Below are positions 29,570 through 38,280 of a stretch of DNA of 64,000 bases, in pieces. Origin of the DNA: Nostoc carneum NIES-2107 (GTDB taxonomy: Bacteria; Cyanobacteriota; Cyanobacteriia; Cyanobacteriales; Nostocaceae); the NCBI GenBank assembly GCA_002368155.1, contig AP018180.1, positions 2,451,947-2,515,946 of the forward strand, given 5' to 3'. The notes under the pieces were generated by a model. It had not been told where the DNA came from. It ran no database searches and saw only the letters and a program-made list of their open reading frames with translations. A program made the translations under genes and the position numbers. How positions within the stretch are numbered: the first letter of the stretch is position 1; each line of letters starts with the position of its first letter.

Positions 29570-31156
29570 TTAATGTGCCACAGCCCCACCAGTTGCCTTG
29601 ACTTTTTTAATAAAGATAATCGCCAGTCCACTTAATAGTAAAGCAATGCCAATAAAGTAGAAACAATCATTAAACGCCATCACAAAAGCTTCGCGCCGTA
29701 CAATATTAGATATCGATGCGATCGCCTGATTTTGGGCGGTACTTAAATCGGCTCCTCGGCTAATAAAATATTGCGTCATTTGGTCGATTCGCTGTTGAGT
29801 TTCGGGATTATATAGCGATACGCTATCACCTAATCTATTAGAGTGAAATTGCTCTCTATTAGTTAATAAAGTTGCTAAGGCTGCAATCCCTAAAGAACCA
29901 CCCATATTCCGCATCATATTAAATAAACCACTCGCTGAACCGGCTTCTTTAGGACTTAATCCAGCTGTGGCGATAGTAGTTAGAGGAACCATAATTAATG
30001 GTTGTCCCATTGCGCGAACAAGTTGTGACCATCTTAATTGATCTAATCCAGTTTGAGAAGTCATTCCGGCGTTCATAAACGCACTGACGGCAAACAAAGC
30101 AATACCTACACCAACCATTAACCGCACATCAATGCGTTGCATTAATTTGGGTATCAAGGGAATAATAAATAATTGCGGAATCCCTGCCCAAATTAAGACT
30201 TCACCTATTTGTAAGGCGTTATATCTTTGAATTTGGGCAAGATACAAGGGCAAAATATAAATTGAACCATATAATCCCACCCCCAAAGAAATATTAATAA
30301 TACTCGCTAAACCAAAGTTACGTTTAGTGACTAGCCTTAAATTAATAAATGGTTGCTTGCGCGTTAATTCAATAAATAAAAATAAGGTGACAAAAATTGC
30401 CGCTATCACACTTAAGCGCACAATGAAAGCTGAACTAAACCAATCTTTGCGACTACCTTCTTCTAACACAACTTGTAGAGAACCTAAGCCAATAGCCATT
30501 GACATAATTCCCCACCAGTCGCCTTGCTTGAGTAATTGTAATTGCAGTTTATCTTGTTTAATGCCGTACCATACTCCGGTTAGCATTAAAACCCCAGGAA
30601 ATATATTGATATAAAAGCTATATTGCCAACTATAATTTTCGGTTAACCAACCTCCTAATGTGGGGCCAATTGATGGCGCAAATACTGCCGTAATGCCAAA
30701 TGCTGCTAATCCTATTGCTTGCTTAGAGGCTGGTAAAGTAGTTAGTACAACTGTCATCGCCGCAGGAATTAACACTCCACCAGTAAAGCCTTGTAAAGCG
30801 CGAAATACAATCATCGAATTGAGATTCCACGCCCAAGCACAGCATATAGAAAAGAAAATAAATAGTACAGTATTTACTAATAAATAGCGCCGTAGAGAAA
30901 ACACCCGTGATAACCATCCGGTTAAGGGAATTACCACAATTTCTGCTACTAAATAAGCAGTAGAAATCCAGGAACCTTCTTCTAAAGTTGCACCTAAACT
31001 TGCTTGAATTTCTTGTAACGATGCGTTAGTAATTTGAATATCTAAAACCGCCATGAATGCACCAAGCATACTGGCTAACACACCAATCCAAGTTCTTAGC
31101 GGTACATGGTCTGGTGGTAGGGTAGGATGTTGTTGGATAGCACCTGTATGAGCCAT
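29570..31156 (-). CDS. DHA2-family drug efflux MFS permease (EmrB-like)
   Basis: 528 residues with about 14 predicted transmembrane helices, as is usual for the DHA2 family. Motif A-like GWLSRVFSLRRYL follows helix 2, and the LDIQITNASLQEIQASL segment after helix 1 is diagnostic (LDxTIVNVALP-like). It should export drugs or metabolites with the proton gradient, working with a periplasmic-spanning fusion protein. It is the last gene of a minus-strand set: MarR regulator, EmrA-like fusion protein, a second MFS transporter, then this one, 88 bases behind the previous gene. The substrate is unknown. Confidence 0.92.
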   Translation of the reverse strand: MAHTGAIQQHPTLPPDHVPLRTWIGVLASMLGAFMAVLDIQITNASLQEIQASLGATLEEGSWISTAYLVAEIVVIPLTGWLSRVFSLRRYLLVNTVLFIFFSICCAWAWNLNSMIVFRALQGFTGGVLIPAAMTVVLTTLPASKQAIGLAAFGITAVFAPSIGPTLGGWLTENYSWQYSFYINIFPGVLMLTGVWYGIKQDKLQLQLLKQGDWWGIMSMAIGLGSLQVVLEEGSRKDWFSSAFIVRLSVIAAIFVTLFLFIELTRKQPFINLRLVTKRNFGLASIINISLGVGLYGSIYILPLYLAQIQRYNALQIGEVLIWAGIPQLFIIPLIPKLMQRIDVRLMVGVGIALFAVSAFMNAGMTSQTGLDQLRWSQLVRAMGQPLIMVPLTTIATAGLSPKEAGSASGLFNMMRNMGGSLGIAALATLLTNREQFHSNRLGDSVSLYNPETQQRIDQMTQYFISRGADLSTAQNQAIASISNIVRREAFVMAFNDCFYFIGIALLLSGLAIIFIKKVKATGGAVAH

Positions 31157-31244
31157 AGAATTGCTCTAGTGTGAAATTTGGGTAAACAAAAATATCAATT
31201 TGTAATTAAAAATTACGAAAGTTATGCTGTAGGCTAACGCACCT

Positions 31245-32516
31245 TTATCTAGCAGCACCTACAGGTTTTATAATCCCCTTTTCTTCATAAATGGGCATAA
31301 CAAGTCTTTTTAATGCAGGTAATTGTTTGTAGAAAAATATAGAGCCGATTATACAAACTATGCCATCAAGAATTAAGGTGTTAGGAGCACCAATTCTACT
31401 GGCTAAGAAACCTCCTAATAAATTACCTACAGGTATCATGCCTAAAAATGACATGGTATACAAGCTCATTAATCTACCACGTTTGTCTTCTTCCACAATT
31501 GTTTGTAAAAATGTGTTACTGGCTGCAATCTGGAGAATTGTTCCTAAGCCTACAAATAACATTGTGAATAGAGAAAGTGGTAAATAGCGAGACAAAGCAA
31601 AAGCTATTAAACCTACCCCTAAAATTGACGGAGCTATAGCAATTAATTTGCCAATTCCTAATATTGTGCGCCGCGTCGCTAAATAAATCCCACCTGATAA
31701 TGCTCCTACTCCCGAAGCTGCCATTAAAAAGCCTAATGCTTCTGCACCACCTTTAAGAATTTCTTCAGCAAATATGGGTACAAGAATAGTATTTTGTAAT
31801 CCCATTAAGCTAACTAAAGTTGATAGTAATAAAATAGCTCTGATTGGTGGAAAGCTAAAAGCATAGACAAATCCCTCTTTAACTTTTTGCAGAGCATTTC
31901 CCTGAGTTACTGTAACTTTCCAAGGTTTAACTGTCATTGCTAATAAAGCAGCAATCACAGCAATATAGCTTAAACCATCAATCAGAAAACAGTAAGCCGT
32001 GCCAATTCTCGCAATGATTAAACCGCCAACTGCTGGGCCAATTAATCGCGCCCCATTAATCATGGTGGAATTAATAGCGATCGCATTGGCTAAATCTTCT
32101 CTTTTTTCTACTAGTTCTGGTACAAAAGCTTGTCTAGCTGGTGCATCCAAGGCGTTAATAAATCCTTGAAATAAGCTTAAAGCAATAATGTGCCAAACTT
32201 GAATTACACCAGTTAGTGCCAATACAGCCAATGCTAGCGACTGAATCATCGCCATGATTTGCGTACCAATTAAGGTACGATAGCGCGAAAAGCGGTCTAC
32301 AAAAACACCCCCAAAGGGAGCAAGAAAAAAGCTCGGAATTTGACTAGTAAAACCAACTACTCCTAACATGAGAGCGGAGTTAGTTAAGCTATAAACTAGC
32401 CAAACTGTAGCTAGTTGTGTCATCCAGGTTCCAATTAGAGATATCCCTTGTCCGGCAAAAAATAGGCGATAGTTTCTGGATTTTAATGCAGGTAGAATTA
32501 GTTGGTTTTTGGTCAT
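31245..32516 (-). CDS. MFS transporter (enterobactin-exporter / MFS_3-like)
   Basis: 423 residues with 12 predicted helices. It opens LKSRNYRLFFAGQGISLIGTWMTQLATVWLVY, typical of the MFS_3 group, and motif A appears as GGVFVDRFSRYR near residues 68-79. Such proteins export siderophores, drugs or other small molecules. It lies between the fusion protein and the EmrB-like permease in the same orientation, 233 bases after the former, and is probably part of the same inducible export unit. TCATTTG short repeats fill the upstream spacer. Confidence 0.88.
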   Translation of the reverse strand: MTKNQLILPALKSRNYRLFFAGQGISLIGTWMTQLATVWLVYSLTNSALMLGVVGFTSQIPSFFLAPFGGVFVDRFSRYRTLIGTQIMAMIQSLALAVLALTGVIQVWHIIALSLFQGFINALDAPARQAFVPELVEKREDLANAIAINSTMINGARLIGPAVGGLIIARIGTAYCFLIDGLSYIAVIAALLAMTVKPWKVTVTQGNALQKVKEGFVYAFSFPPIRAILLLSTLVSLMGLQNTILVPIFAEEILKGGAEALGFLMAASGVGALSGGIYLATRRTILGIGKLIAIAPSILGVGLIAFALSRYLPLSLFTMLFVGLGTILQIAASNTFLQTIVEEDKRGRLMSLYTMSFLGMIPVGNLLGGFLASRIGAPNTLILDGIVCIIGSIFFYKQLPALKRLVMPIYEEKGIIKPVGAAR

Positions 32517-32749
32517 TTGTTATTTGTCATTTGTTATTTGTAATAGCTAAAAAGCTAGCAAATAAACATAATAAAATTTACCCACCTTCTAACCATAATT
32601 GCTGAGACAAAAAGCATAGCTTTGGTGGGGTGGGGTTTAAAGTAAATTCAGAATAATTTATCGGTTATAGTATGATTTTCTAGTGTCAATAGTCATCGGT
32701 CATTGGTTATAACTAAGTACCAATTAACAAATGACTAATGACAAAATAA

Positions 32750-34264
32750 TTACTTAACCTCTACATCAACTTCCGCAGACATCCCTGGTGTAATTCGTGA
32801 CTCATATCCTTGGATACTGTTTTGGTCTAAAGTTACTTTGACTGGAATCCGTTGGACAATTTTGGTGAAGTTACCAGTAGCGTTATCTGGTGGTAGTAAA
32901 GCAAATTGAGCGCCAGAGGCTGGTGATATGCTGTCAACACGACCTCTAAAGGGGTGGTTGGGAAAAGCATCCAGCTTGATTTCCACTGGTTCTCCAGGTC
33001 GCATTTTATTTAATTGGGTTTCTTTAAAGTTCGCTACTACCCAATAGCCGTTATCAACAATCGCCATTAATGGTGTACCAACTTGCACCCGGTTACCAAC
33101 TTCCACGTTTTTTCTGCCGACTCGTCCGGCACTAGGGGCGGTAATGTTGGTGTAAGAAAGCTGCAATTGTGCGTCTTTTAGCGATGCTTCCGCTTGGGCG
33201 ATCGCAGCTTTTGCGGCTTCATATTGACTTTGTTTCACAGCCGTATCTTGTCCGGTGGCGGTGGCTTGTTGCAATCCACCCCTTGATGCTGCGAGTTTTG
33301 CTTGAGCGCTGGTAACACCTTCTTGTGCTTGTGCAAGTTGCGATTGCGCTCTCGCTACACCCACTCTCGCAGAGGCTAACCTAGCTTGTGCTTGTTCTAC
33401 TCCCTGAACTGCAGCATTTTTCTGCGCTACAGCCACATCATAAGCAGCTCTGGCTGTATCTAACTGCTGGCGAGCAATTGCGCCTTCTTTAAACAAGCTG
33501 TTGTAACGGTTGTAGTCTGCTTGGGCTTTTGCCAAGTTCGCGTTAGCCTGCGCTACTTGCGCTTGGGCGGCGGGTATCCCGGCTTGGGCTAGTTGCACTT
33601 CCGCTTGAGCAGCGGGTATCCCGGCTTGCGCTTCTTTAACTGCGGCTTGCGCTGTGGAAATCGCCGCCAGCGCACTGTTAACATCACCTTGCGCTTGAGC
33701 AGTTTTACCGCTAGAAGTTTGAGAAGATAAAGCGATGTTTGCTTGGGCTGCTTGCGCCTGTCCACGAGCATTTTCTAACGCTGCTTGCGCTTGCAGTACT
33801 TTACTTTGGTAATCTCTTGGATCGAGTGTGACTAATAATTGTCCAGGTTGCACCAGTTGGTTATCATCCACTAGTACCTGACTAACAGTCCCCGGAATCC
33901 GGCTAGCAACTTGGTGAATGTTTCCCACTACCGTAGCGTTATCTGTTGATTCGTGGGTAGAAGCATATTGCCAATAGTGATAACCAAAACCACCAGCCGC
34001 GATCGCACCAACACCCACACCAGCTAAAATCAAACCCAATGATTTTTTCCGCTTCTTCTCAGCCTTTTTCTCTGTCTGTGCTTCTGGCTGAGGATGAACC
34101 TCAGTTTCTGGTACTGGAGGAGCTTCGGGAGTTACAACTGGTGCTTCTGCACTGACGGAAGGCTCTCTTGTAACAGCCTCTAAACTCTCTACATCAGTAA
34201 TTAGTCGTTTGTCTATAACAGAGATATTGCCTTTTTTGTGTCCGTTTCCAGTATTAGCGCCCAT
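32750..34264 (-). CDS. HlyD/EmrA-type membrane fusion protein
   Basis: 504 residues from the ATG at 34264, which has a good Shine-Dalgarno sequence (TTAGGGGAA) about 10 bases ahead. An in-frame TTG lies at 34294. A Pro/Glu-rich cytoplasmic stretch (about 35-75) precedes one membrane helix (LGLILAGVGVGAIAAGGFGYHYW). A biotinyl-lipoyl half-motif follows, then a very long Ala/Gln coiled-coil hairpin (about 145-370) with near-repeats such as AGIPAAQAEVQLAQ. The second lipoyl half (TNITAPSAGRVGRKNVEVGNRV) and a beta-barrel ending come last. It should bridge the inner-membrane permeases to an outer-membrane channel. A matching putative MarR operator lies 45 bases upstream of its start. Confidence 0.93.
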   Translation of the reverse strand: MGANTGNGHKKGNISVIDKRLITDVESLEAVTREPSVSAEAPVVTPEAPPVPETEVHPQPEAQTEKKAEKKRKKSLGLILAGVGVGAIAAGGFGYHYWQYASTHESTDNATVVGNIHQVASRIPGTVSQVLVDDNQLVQPGQLLVTLDPRDYQSKVLQAQAALENARGQAQAAQANIALSSQTSSGKTAQAQGDVNSALAAISTAQAAVKEAQAGIPAAQAEVQLAQAGIPAAQAQVAQANANLAKAQADYNRYNSLFKEGAIARQQLDTARAAYDVAVAQKNAAVQGVEQAQARLASARVGVARAQSQLAQAQEGVTSAQAKLAASRGGLQQATATGQDTAVKQSQYEAAKAAIAQAEASLKDAQLQLSYTNITAPSAGRVGRKNVEVGNRVQVGTPLMAIVDNGYWVVANFKETQLNKMRPGEPVEIKLDAFPNHPFRGRVDSISPASGAQFALLPPDNATGNFTKIVQRIPVKVTLDQNSIQGYESRITPGMSAEVDVEVK

Positions 34265-34308
34265 GATTGTTGATTCCCCTAACTCATAAATCAAATTTAG
34301 TTTTTTAC

Positions 34309-34335
34309 TTAGTACACGTAATATTTAATTACTTG
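34309..34335. promoter_or_regulatory. Putative MarR operator upstream of the emrA-like gene
   Basis: TTAGTACACGTAATATT followed by TTAATTACT. It shares TTAGTnnnCGTAATATT with the site at 35089 upstream of the MarR gene itself; no third copy was noticed between the genes. Confidence 0.55.
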
Positions 34336-34477
34336 CCTTCATTTAGCGTTCCCTTCGCGTGCGTACTATTATTATGCCAAAACAAAACTTCACAGTACTT
34401 CACCCAAGTGGGTGATGGTAGCTTTAACTAAAGATAGAAATTTTGGAAATGTGGTGCGAAGGCTGTCATGGGTCATG

Positions 34478-34605
34478 GGTCAAGGGTCAAGGGTCATTAA
34501 ATTATTGCTTCCTTTCTTTCCCCAATTACCAATTACCCATTACCCAGTCCCCAATCCCCAATCCCCAGTCCCCAGTCCCCAATCCCCAATCCCCAATCCC
34601 CAATC
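34478..34605. repeat. CCCCAAT/CCCCAGT heptamer tract
   Basis: A GGGTCAA/GGGTCAT tract followed by many copies of CCCCAAT and CCCCAGT, running almost into the MarR stop codon. It lies between the regulator and the fusion protein gene. Confidence 0.85.
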
Positions 34606-34607
34606 CC

Positions 34608-35075
34608 TCAACTCAAATTCGCGATCGCCCGATTTAACAACTGCGAAAACAATTCGCGCTCTTGATAGGAAATACCAGACATGGCTTGATCGCGTAATTC
34701 TGCAGCTAATGGCGGTAATATCGTTTCTAACTCTTTACCTGCATCGGTTAGCCAAATTCTCCAGATGCGGCGATCATGTGCATCCCGTTCGCGACGAACT
34801 AAACCGCGTTCTTCCATGCGATCTAAAACACCGGTTAAAGTCCCGCCTACCTGTTTTAGCCTGTCGCCAATACTGGAAGTCGGTAAACCATCTTCTTCCC
34901 ACAAACAGCACAACACTAACCAATGAAACGGTGTCAATCCGAAAGGCTCTAGCCTTTCTGTAAACTTGCGAGTTAGCAGTTGTGAGAGCAACTTGATTCT
35001 ATAGCCAATACTGTTGGGTGCCAGAACTTGCTGCCAGGACTCCAAAACTTCAAACTCATTAGATGTAGACACCAT
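34608..35075 (-). CDS. MarR-family transcriptional regulator
   Basis: 155 residues. A winged helix-turn-helix of the MarR type: dimerisation helices at both ends, the recognition region GLPTSSIGDRLKQVGGTLTGVLDRMEERG (about 77-105), and the wing motif DAHDRRIWRIWLT. MarR proteins repress neighbouring efflux genes and release DNA on binding phenolic or other small ligands. Here the regulated set is most likely itself plus the EmrA-like/MFS/EmrB-like genes, all on the same strand, since near-identical putative operators precede this gene and the fusion protein gene. Confidence 0.92.
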   Translation of the reverse strand: MVSTSNEFEVLESWQQVLAPNSIGYRIKLLSQLLTRKFTERLEPFGLTPFHWLVLCCLWEEDGLPTSSIGDRLKQVGGTLTGVLDRMEERGLVRRERDAHDRRIWRIWLTDAGKELETILPPLAAELRDQAMSGISYQERELFSQLLNRAIANLS

Positions 35076-35088
35076 TTCACTATATTAT

Positions 35089-35115
35089 TTAGTGTGCGTA
35101 ATATTATTCTAACTA
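35089..35115. promoter_or_regulatory. Putative MarR operator upstream of the marR-like gene
   Basis: TTAGTGTGCGTAATATT followed by ATTCTAACTA gives an imperfect dyad centred on AATATT with TAGT/ACTA flanks, 14 bases before the start codon. It shares TTAGTnnnCGTAATATT with 34309-34325. Confidence 0.6.
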
Positions 35116-35153
35116 ACCTAGTATTTGCTTGCAACAGTAGATTGCCATCTATC

Positions 35154-36953
35154 TTAAGGAAGGACTTGAATCAGCTGATACTCTTGTAGTGTAGCAAGAA
35201 TACGATAAGACGTGGATAATTGAGAATTTTGTTGTTTGTAAATCCAAGCATAGCTAGAAGCCGGTAATTGGCTAATTGAATCTACTTCTTGCCCTGGAAT
35301 TGGCGTGTAGAAATGCAGCAAGACAGAGTTTTTATCGTAAACTTGCACAAAAGACACAGGATGAGTTTGCAGAATAGATGCGATCGCGCTTTGTTGGAAA
35401 AAGGCTTTTAAAGTTGGGTTATAGTCGCTTAACAGCCCTAAACTACCAGCTGTAGCCAAAGTCAGCCAGCAGGGAATTAACCAACTAGCGAACCAATAAT
35501 TCTCAGTCAAAAACTTCTGCCCAAAGCGGTGACGTGCTATCCACACCACAGGCACAATCAGCCAACCTAAGCCTAAAATGAAACCAAGATTTGTGCGATC
35601 GCGAATATAAGCATCTTGAGAAACTAACGCAAATATACTGACTGCTATCAGTAAAATTCCCAGTATGCCAATGGCATAACTAAGGTTACGCGGTAGATTG
35701 TTCTCAGCCTTCCTCATCCATGACAATAATTTATTACCTCCATCAGGGCTAAAGGCAAAAGATTGAGCTATCTTGCGCTTATCTGGTAGCAACCTCACCC
35801 CTCTAGGCTGAATTTTGGTGATTCCCTCACCATCCTCTAGGAAATCGTTATTTTTTATCAATAATTTTTCGCTTGTAGAGACGCGATTCATCGCGTCTGT
35901 TTGCCTACATTGATAAATTTTGCCCAACCAATCTAAACCCACAGCCGCCAACAACGCGATAAACGGATAAAGCCCAAGCGCATAGTGAGATAGACGAGTA
36001 GAGAAAATACTCAATTCAGTAAATAAAACCAGGGGAAACCCGACTAAGATTAACTGATAATTCGCAATCGGACGACGCAGTGCTACAATCAAGCCTAAAA
36101 TTGCAAAAAAGAACCAGGGAAAAGATTTTAAAGGAATATTCCAGAAATAAAATAATATGCCATTATGGTTGCGGTCTTCAGAACCGAGTTCTACCACAAA
36201 CCCTAATAACTGCCCAAAACTCTCAGCACCATAGCGCGACCAGCTTAACCACAGCCAAGCCAATACCGGAATTAAACCCACTACCAACCCCAAATACAAC
36301 CTTGGGTTAGCAAGATGATGATGACGGCGATGTTCCTTAATTAAATAAGGTAATAAAGCCACCATCGGCAACAAAATCATAAAGCTGCGCGTCAAGAAGC
36401 CCAAACCAAAACACAAGCCAGCAATAAATAGCAACAAATCGCTATATTTAGGATGTAATTCCGCTTTTAGTAAAGATAAAATCGCTAAAAGTACCAATAA
36501 AATCATCGGAATATCAGGTGCAGCTAAACGGCTAGACTGTAGCCAGAGAAATTCCACACACAAAATTGTCGCTGCTAGCCAAGCTACCTTTTTACCGACA
36601 ATAATTTTGCCAATTTCATATAAAATAAACAGAGCTAAAATACTAGCGATCGCACTCGGAAATCGGGCACTAAATTCACTTACACCAAACAAATTATAAG
36701 CAGTAGCAATTAACCAATAAGGGCCAGGGGTTTTATGATGAGCAGTTCCCCAAGGAGCTATCCAATCACCAGAGTCAAACATCTGGCGCGCTCGTCCTGC
36801 ATAATAGCCTTCATCATGAGCCATTAAGCTACTTTGCCCAGAATTGCATATTAACAGAGGCAGTAGCCAAATTAACAAACTTATGTAAGGCAATCTAGCT
36901 AAAAGATAGATTTGCCGCCAAATACTCGGGAATAATCGGATTTTGTAGGACAT
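35154..36953 (-). CDS. GT39/ArnT-like membrane glycosyltransferase
   Basis: 599 residues with about 11-12 hydrophobic helices. The N-terminal loop MAHDEGYYAGRARQMFDSGDW carries the acidic DE motif of polyprenyl-phosphate-sugar-using GT-C enzymes (GT39/ArnT/PMT_2). TPGPYWLIATAYNLFG is also typical. It should transfer a sugar from a lipid carrier to lipid or protein on the outer face of the membrane. A hydrophilic insert of about 70 residues lies near 345-415. Part of it is encoded by a dispersed palindrome (35875-35898), which looks like an in-frame repeat insertion in a loop. It is divergent from the methyltransferase gene. Confidence 0.88.
   Translation of the reverse strand: MSYKIRLFPSIWRQIYLLARLPYISLLIWLLPLLICNSGQSSLMAHDEGYYAGRARQMFDSGDWIAPWGTAHHKTPGPYWLIATAYNLFGVSEFSARFPSAIASILALFILYEIGKIIVGKKVAWLAATILCVEFLWLQSSRLAAPDIPMILLVLLAILSLLKAELHPKYSDLLLFIAGLCFGLGFLTRSFMILLPMVALLPYLIKEHRRHHHLANPRLYLGLVVGLIPVLAWLWLSWSRYGAESFGQLLGFVVELGSEDRNHNGILFYFWNIPLKSFPWFFFAILGLIVALRRPIANYQLILVGFPLVLFTELSIFSTRLSHYALGLYPFIALLAAVGLDWLGKIYQCRQTDAMNRVSTSEKLLIKNNDFLEDGEGITKIQPRGVRLLPDKRKIAQSFAFSPDGGNKLLSWMRKAENNLPRNLSYAIGILGILLIAVSIFALVSQDAYIRDRTNLGFILGLGWLIVPVVWIARHRFGQKFLTENYWFASWLIPCWLTLATAGSLGLLSDYNPTLKAFFQQSAIASILQTHPVSFVQVYDKNSVLLHFYTPIPGQEVDSISQLPASSYAWIYKQQNSQLSTSYRILATLQEYQLIQVLP
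35875..35898. repeat. Dispersed palindrome GTAGAGACGCGATT inside the GT39 gene
   Basis: GAGACGCGAT pairs with ATCGCGTCT around TC. Relatives are at 39888-39911 and 55535-55560, both intergenic; this copy is translated in frame (residues like TDAMNRVSTS). Confidence 0.85.
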
Positions 36954-37103
36954 TAATTAGTACGAATTGATTGCAGCATCGGAGATTTCATATATTTGTG
37001 ATCTGACTTTAAAATATGTAAAGCAGCATACAAAATATTTGATCCAAATCCTAGCTGAAATAAATTCAGTTGTGGAAAAAATCCTTCTCAATAGACATTT
37101 AAG

Positions 37104-37751
37104 ATGATGATTCTCAAACCAGATCAACGCCTAAAGCTAGATGACACAAATGACAAACTGTTTTACGACTATCCACGTTTTGTCACCCATGTTGATGAAG
37201 CGTTCATTAAACAGTTAACAGATGTATACCGCGATCGCCTTAAATCTAACACACGCATCTTGGATATGATGAGCAGTTGGGTGTCTCATCTGCCAGAAGA
37301 AATGCAATTTGCCCATGTAGAGGGACACGGACTCAATGCTGAAGAATTAGCACGTAATTCCCGATTAAATCATTATTTTGTACAAGACATCAATGCCAAT
37401 CCCCAGCTACCTTTGCAGGATGCAGAATTTGATGCGGTACTCAACTGTGTCTCTGTACAGTACATCCAATATCCCGAAGCCGTCTTTACAGAAATCCACC
37501 GCATTCTTAAACCCGGTGGTGTAGCAATTATCAGTTTTTCTAACCGAATGTTCTTCCAAAAAGCCATTCAAGCTTGGCGGGATGCTTCCGAAGAAGCGAG
37601 AGTAGAGTTAGTTAAAAGCTATTTCGCCTCAGTCCCAGGATTTTCTACTCCAGAGGTAATTGTCCATAAGTCAACCACCCCGCCTGTGCTTCAGTGGCTA
37701 GGAGTACCGGGGAGTGATCCGTTTTATGCTGTCGTAGCTTATAAGGGGTAG
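37104..37751 (+). CDS. Class I SAM-dependent methyltransferase-like protein
   Basis: 215 residues; two successive ATG codons offer starts at 37104 and 37107. The C-terminal half is typical of Methyltransf_11 proteins: LPLQDAEFDAVLNCVSVQYI (motif II region) and EIHRILKPGGVAIISFSNRMF (post-II). The SAM-binding motif I, usually a Gly-rich E/DxGxGxG, reads LDMMSSWVSHLP, so the glycines are gone. This is known for a subgroup with the same DMMSSWVSH sequence, and function is uncertain. It stands alone and ends in a heptamer tract. Confidence 0.8.
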   Translation: MMILKPDQRLKLDDTNDKLFYDYPRFVTHVDEAFIKQLTDVYRDRLKSNTRILDMMSSWVSHLPEEMQFAHVEGHGLNAEELARNSRLNHYFVQDINANPQLPLQDAEFDAVLNCVSVQYIQYPEAVFTEIHRILKPGGVAIISFSNRMFFQKAIQAWRDASEEARVELVKSYFASVPGFSTPEVIVHKSTTPPVLQWLGVPGSDPFYAVVAYKG

Positions 37752-37905
37752 GGATTGGGGATTGGGGACTGGGGATTGGGGACTGGGGATTGGGGATTGG
37801 GGACTGAGGATAAGGGAGATGAGGGGGAGAAAGGGAAAAAGCAATTACCAATTACCAATTACCAATTACCAAATATCCCATGCCCAATGCCCAATGCCCC
37901 ATGCC
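37752..37905. repeat. GGGGATT/GGGGACT heptamer tract and relatives
   Basis: Starts immediately at the methyltransferase stop codon: GGGGATT and GGGGACT units, then AATTACC units, then CCCAATG/CCCATGC units, ending at the opposite gene's stop codon. It fills the convergent spacer. Confidence 0.85.
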
Positions 37906-37908
37906 CCT

Positions 37909-38280
37909 TTATAACCAATCTCGATAGGCAGAGATTTCACCGACGCTGATTTCAAAGGGCCCGCCTTTGCCAAATGGGGGGTAAACGCGGATTTTGGCGT
38001 TAGTGGTAAACCTTTCTAATCTGTTTCCTAGTTGGGGAACATTGCTGACTATATGCCAGTAGGAAACGATGTCAGGGCAGTCAATGACTAGCATTAAGTT
38101 ATTAGCGTTGCTGGTGAGATACCACTGACAATTAGCTAACAATGTTTGCGTAATGCGATCGCAAGCTTGATAAAAGCATCTGCCAATCGATTGTTCTAGT
38201 TCCAGATGTAACATCCCATCCATTTTGCTGATTTCCTTGGGAGGTAAATCATCTGGAGGCAACAAAGGTAACTTAGACAT
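37909..38280 (-). CDS. Hypothetical protein co-transcribed with an LLM oxidoreductase
   Basis: 123 residues; not recognised. It has a Pro-rich start (LPLLPPDDLPP), a helical segment with a single CFYQACDRI, and a beta-rich C-terminal half. There is no signal peptide or membrane helix. Its start overlaps the last 8 bases of the upstream LLM gene, so translational coupling is likely and it may serve the same pathway. Confidence 0.7.
   Translation of the reverse strand: MSKLPLLPPDDLPPKEISKMDGMLHLELEQSIGRCFYQACDRITQTLLANCQWYLTSNANNLMLVIDCPDIVSYWHIVSNVPQLGNRLERFTTNAKIRVYPPFGKGGPFEISVGEISAYRDWL

Noticed and set aside
34412-34963. 183-residue ORF opposite the MarR gene
   Set aside because: It overlaps heptamer repeats and then the antisense of a well-supported MarR gene.
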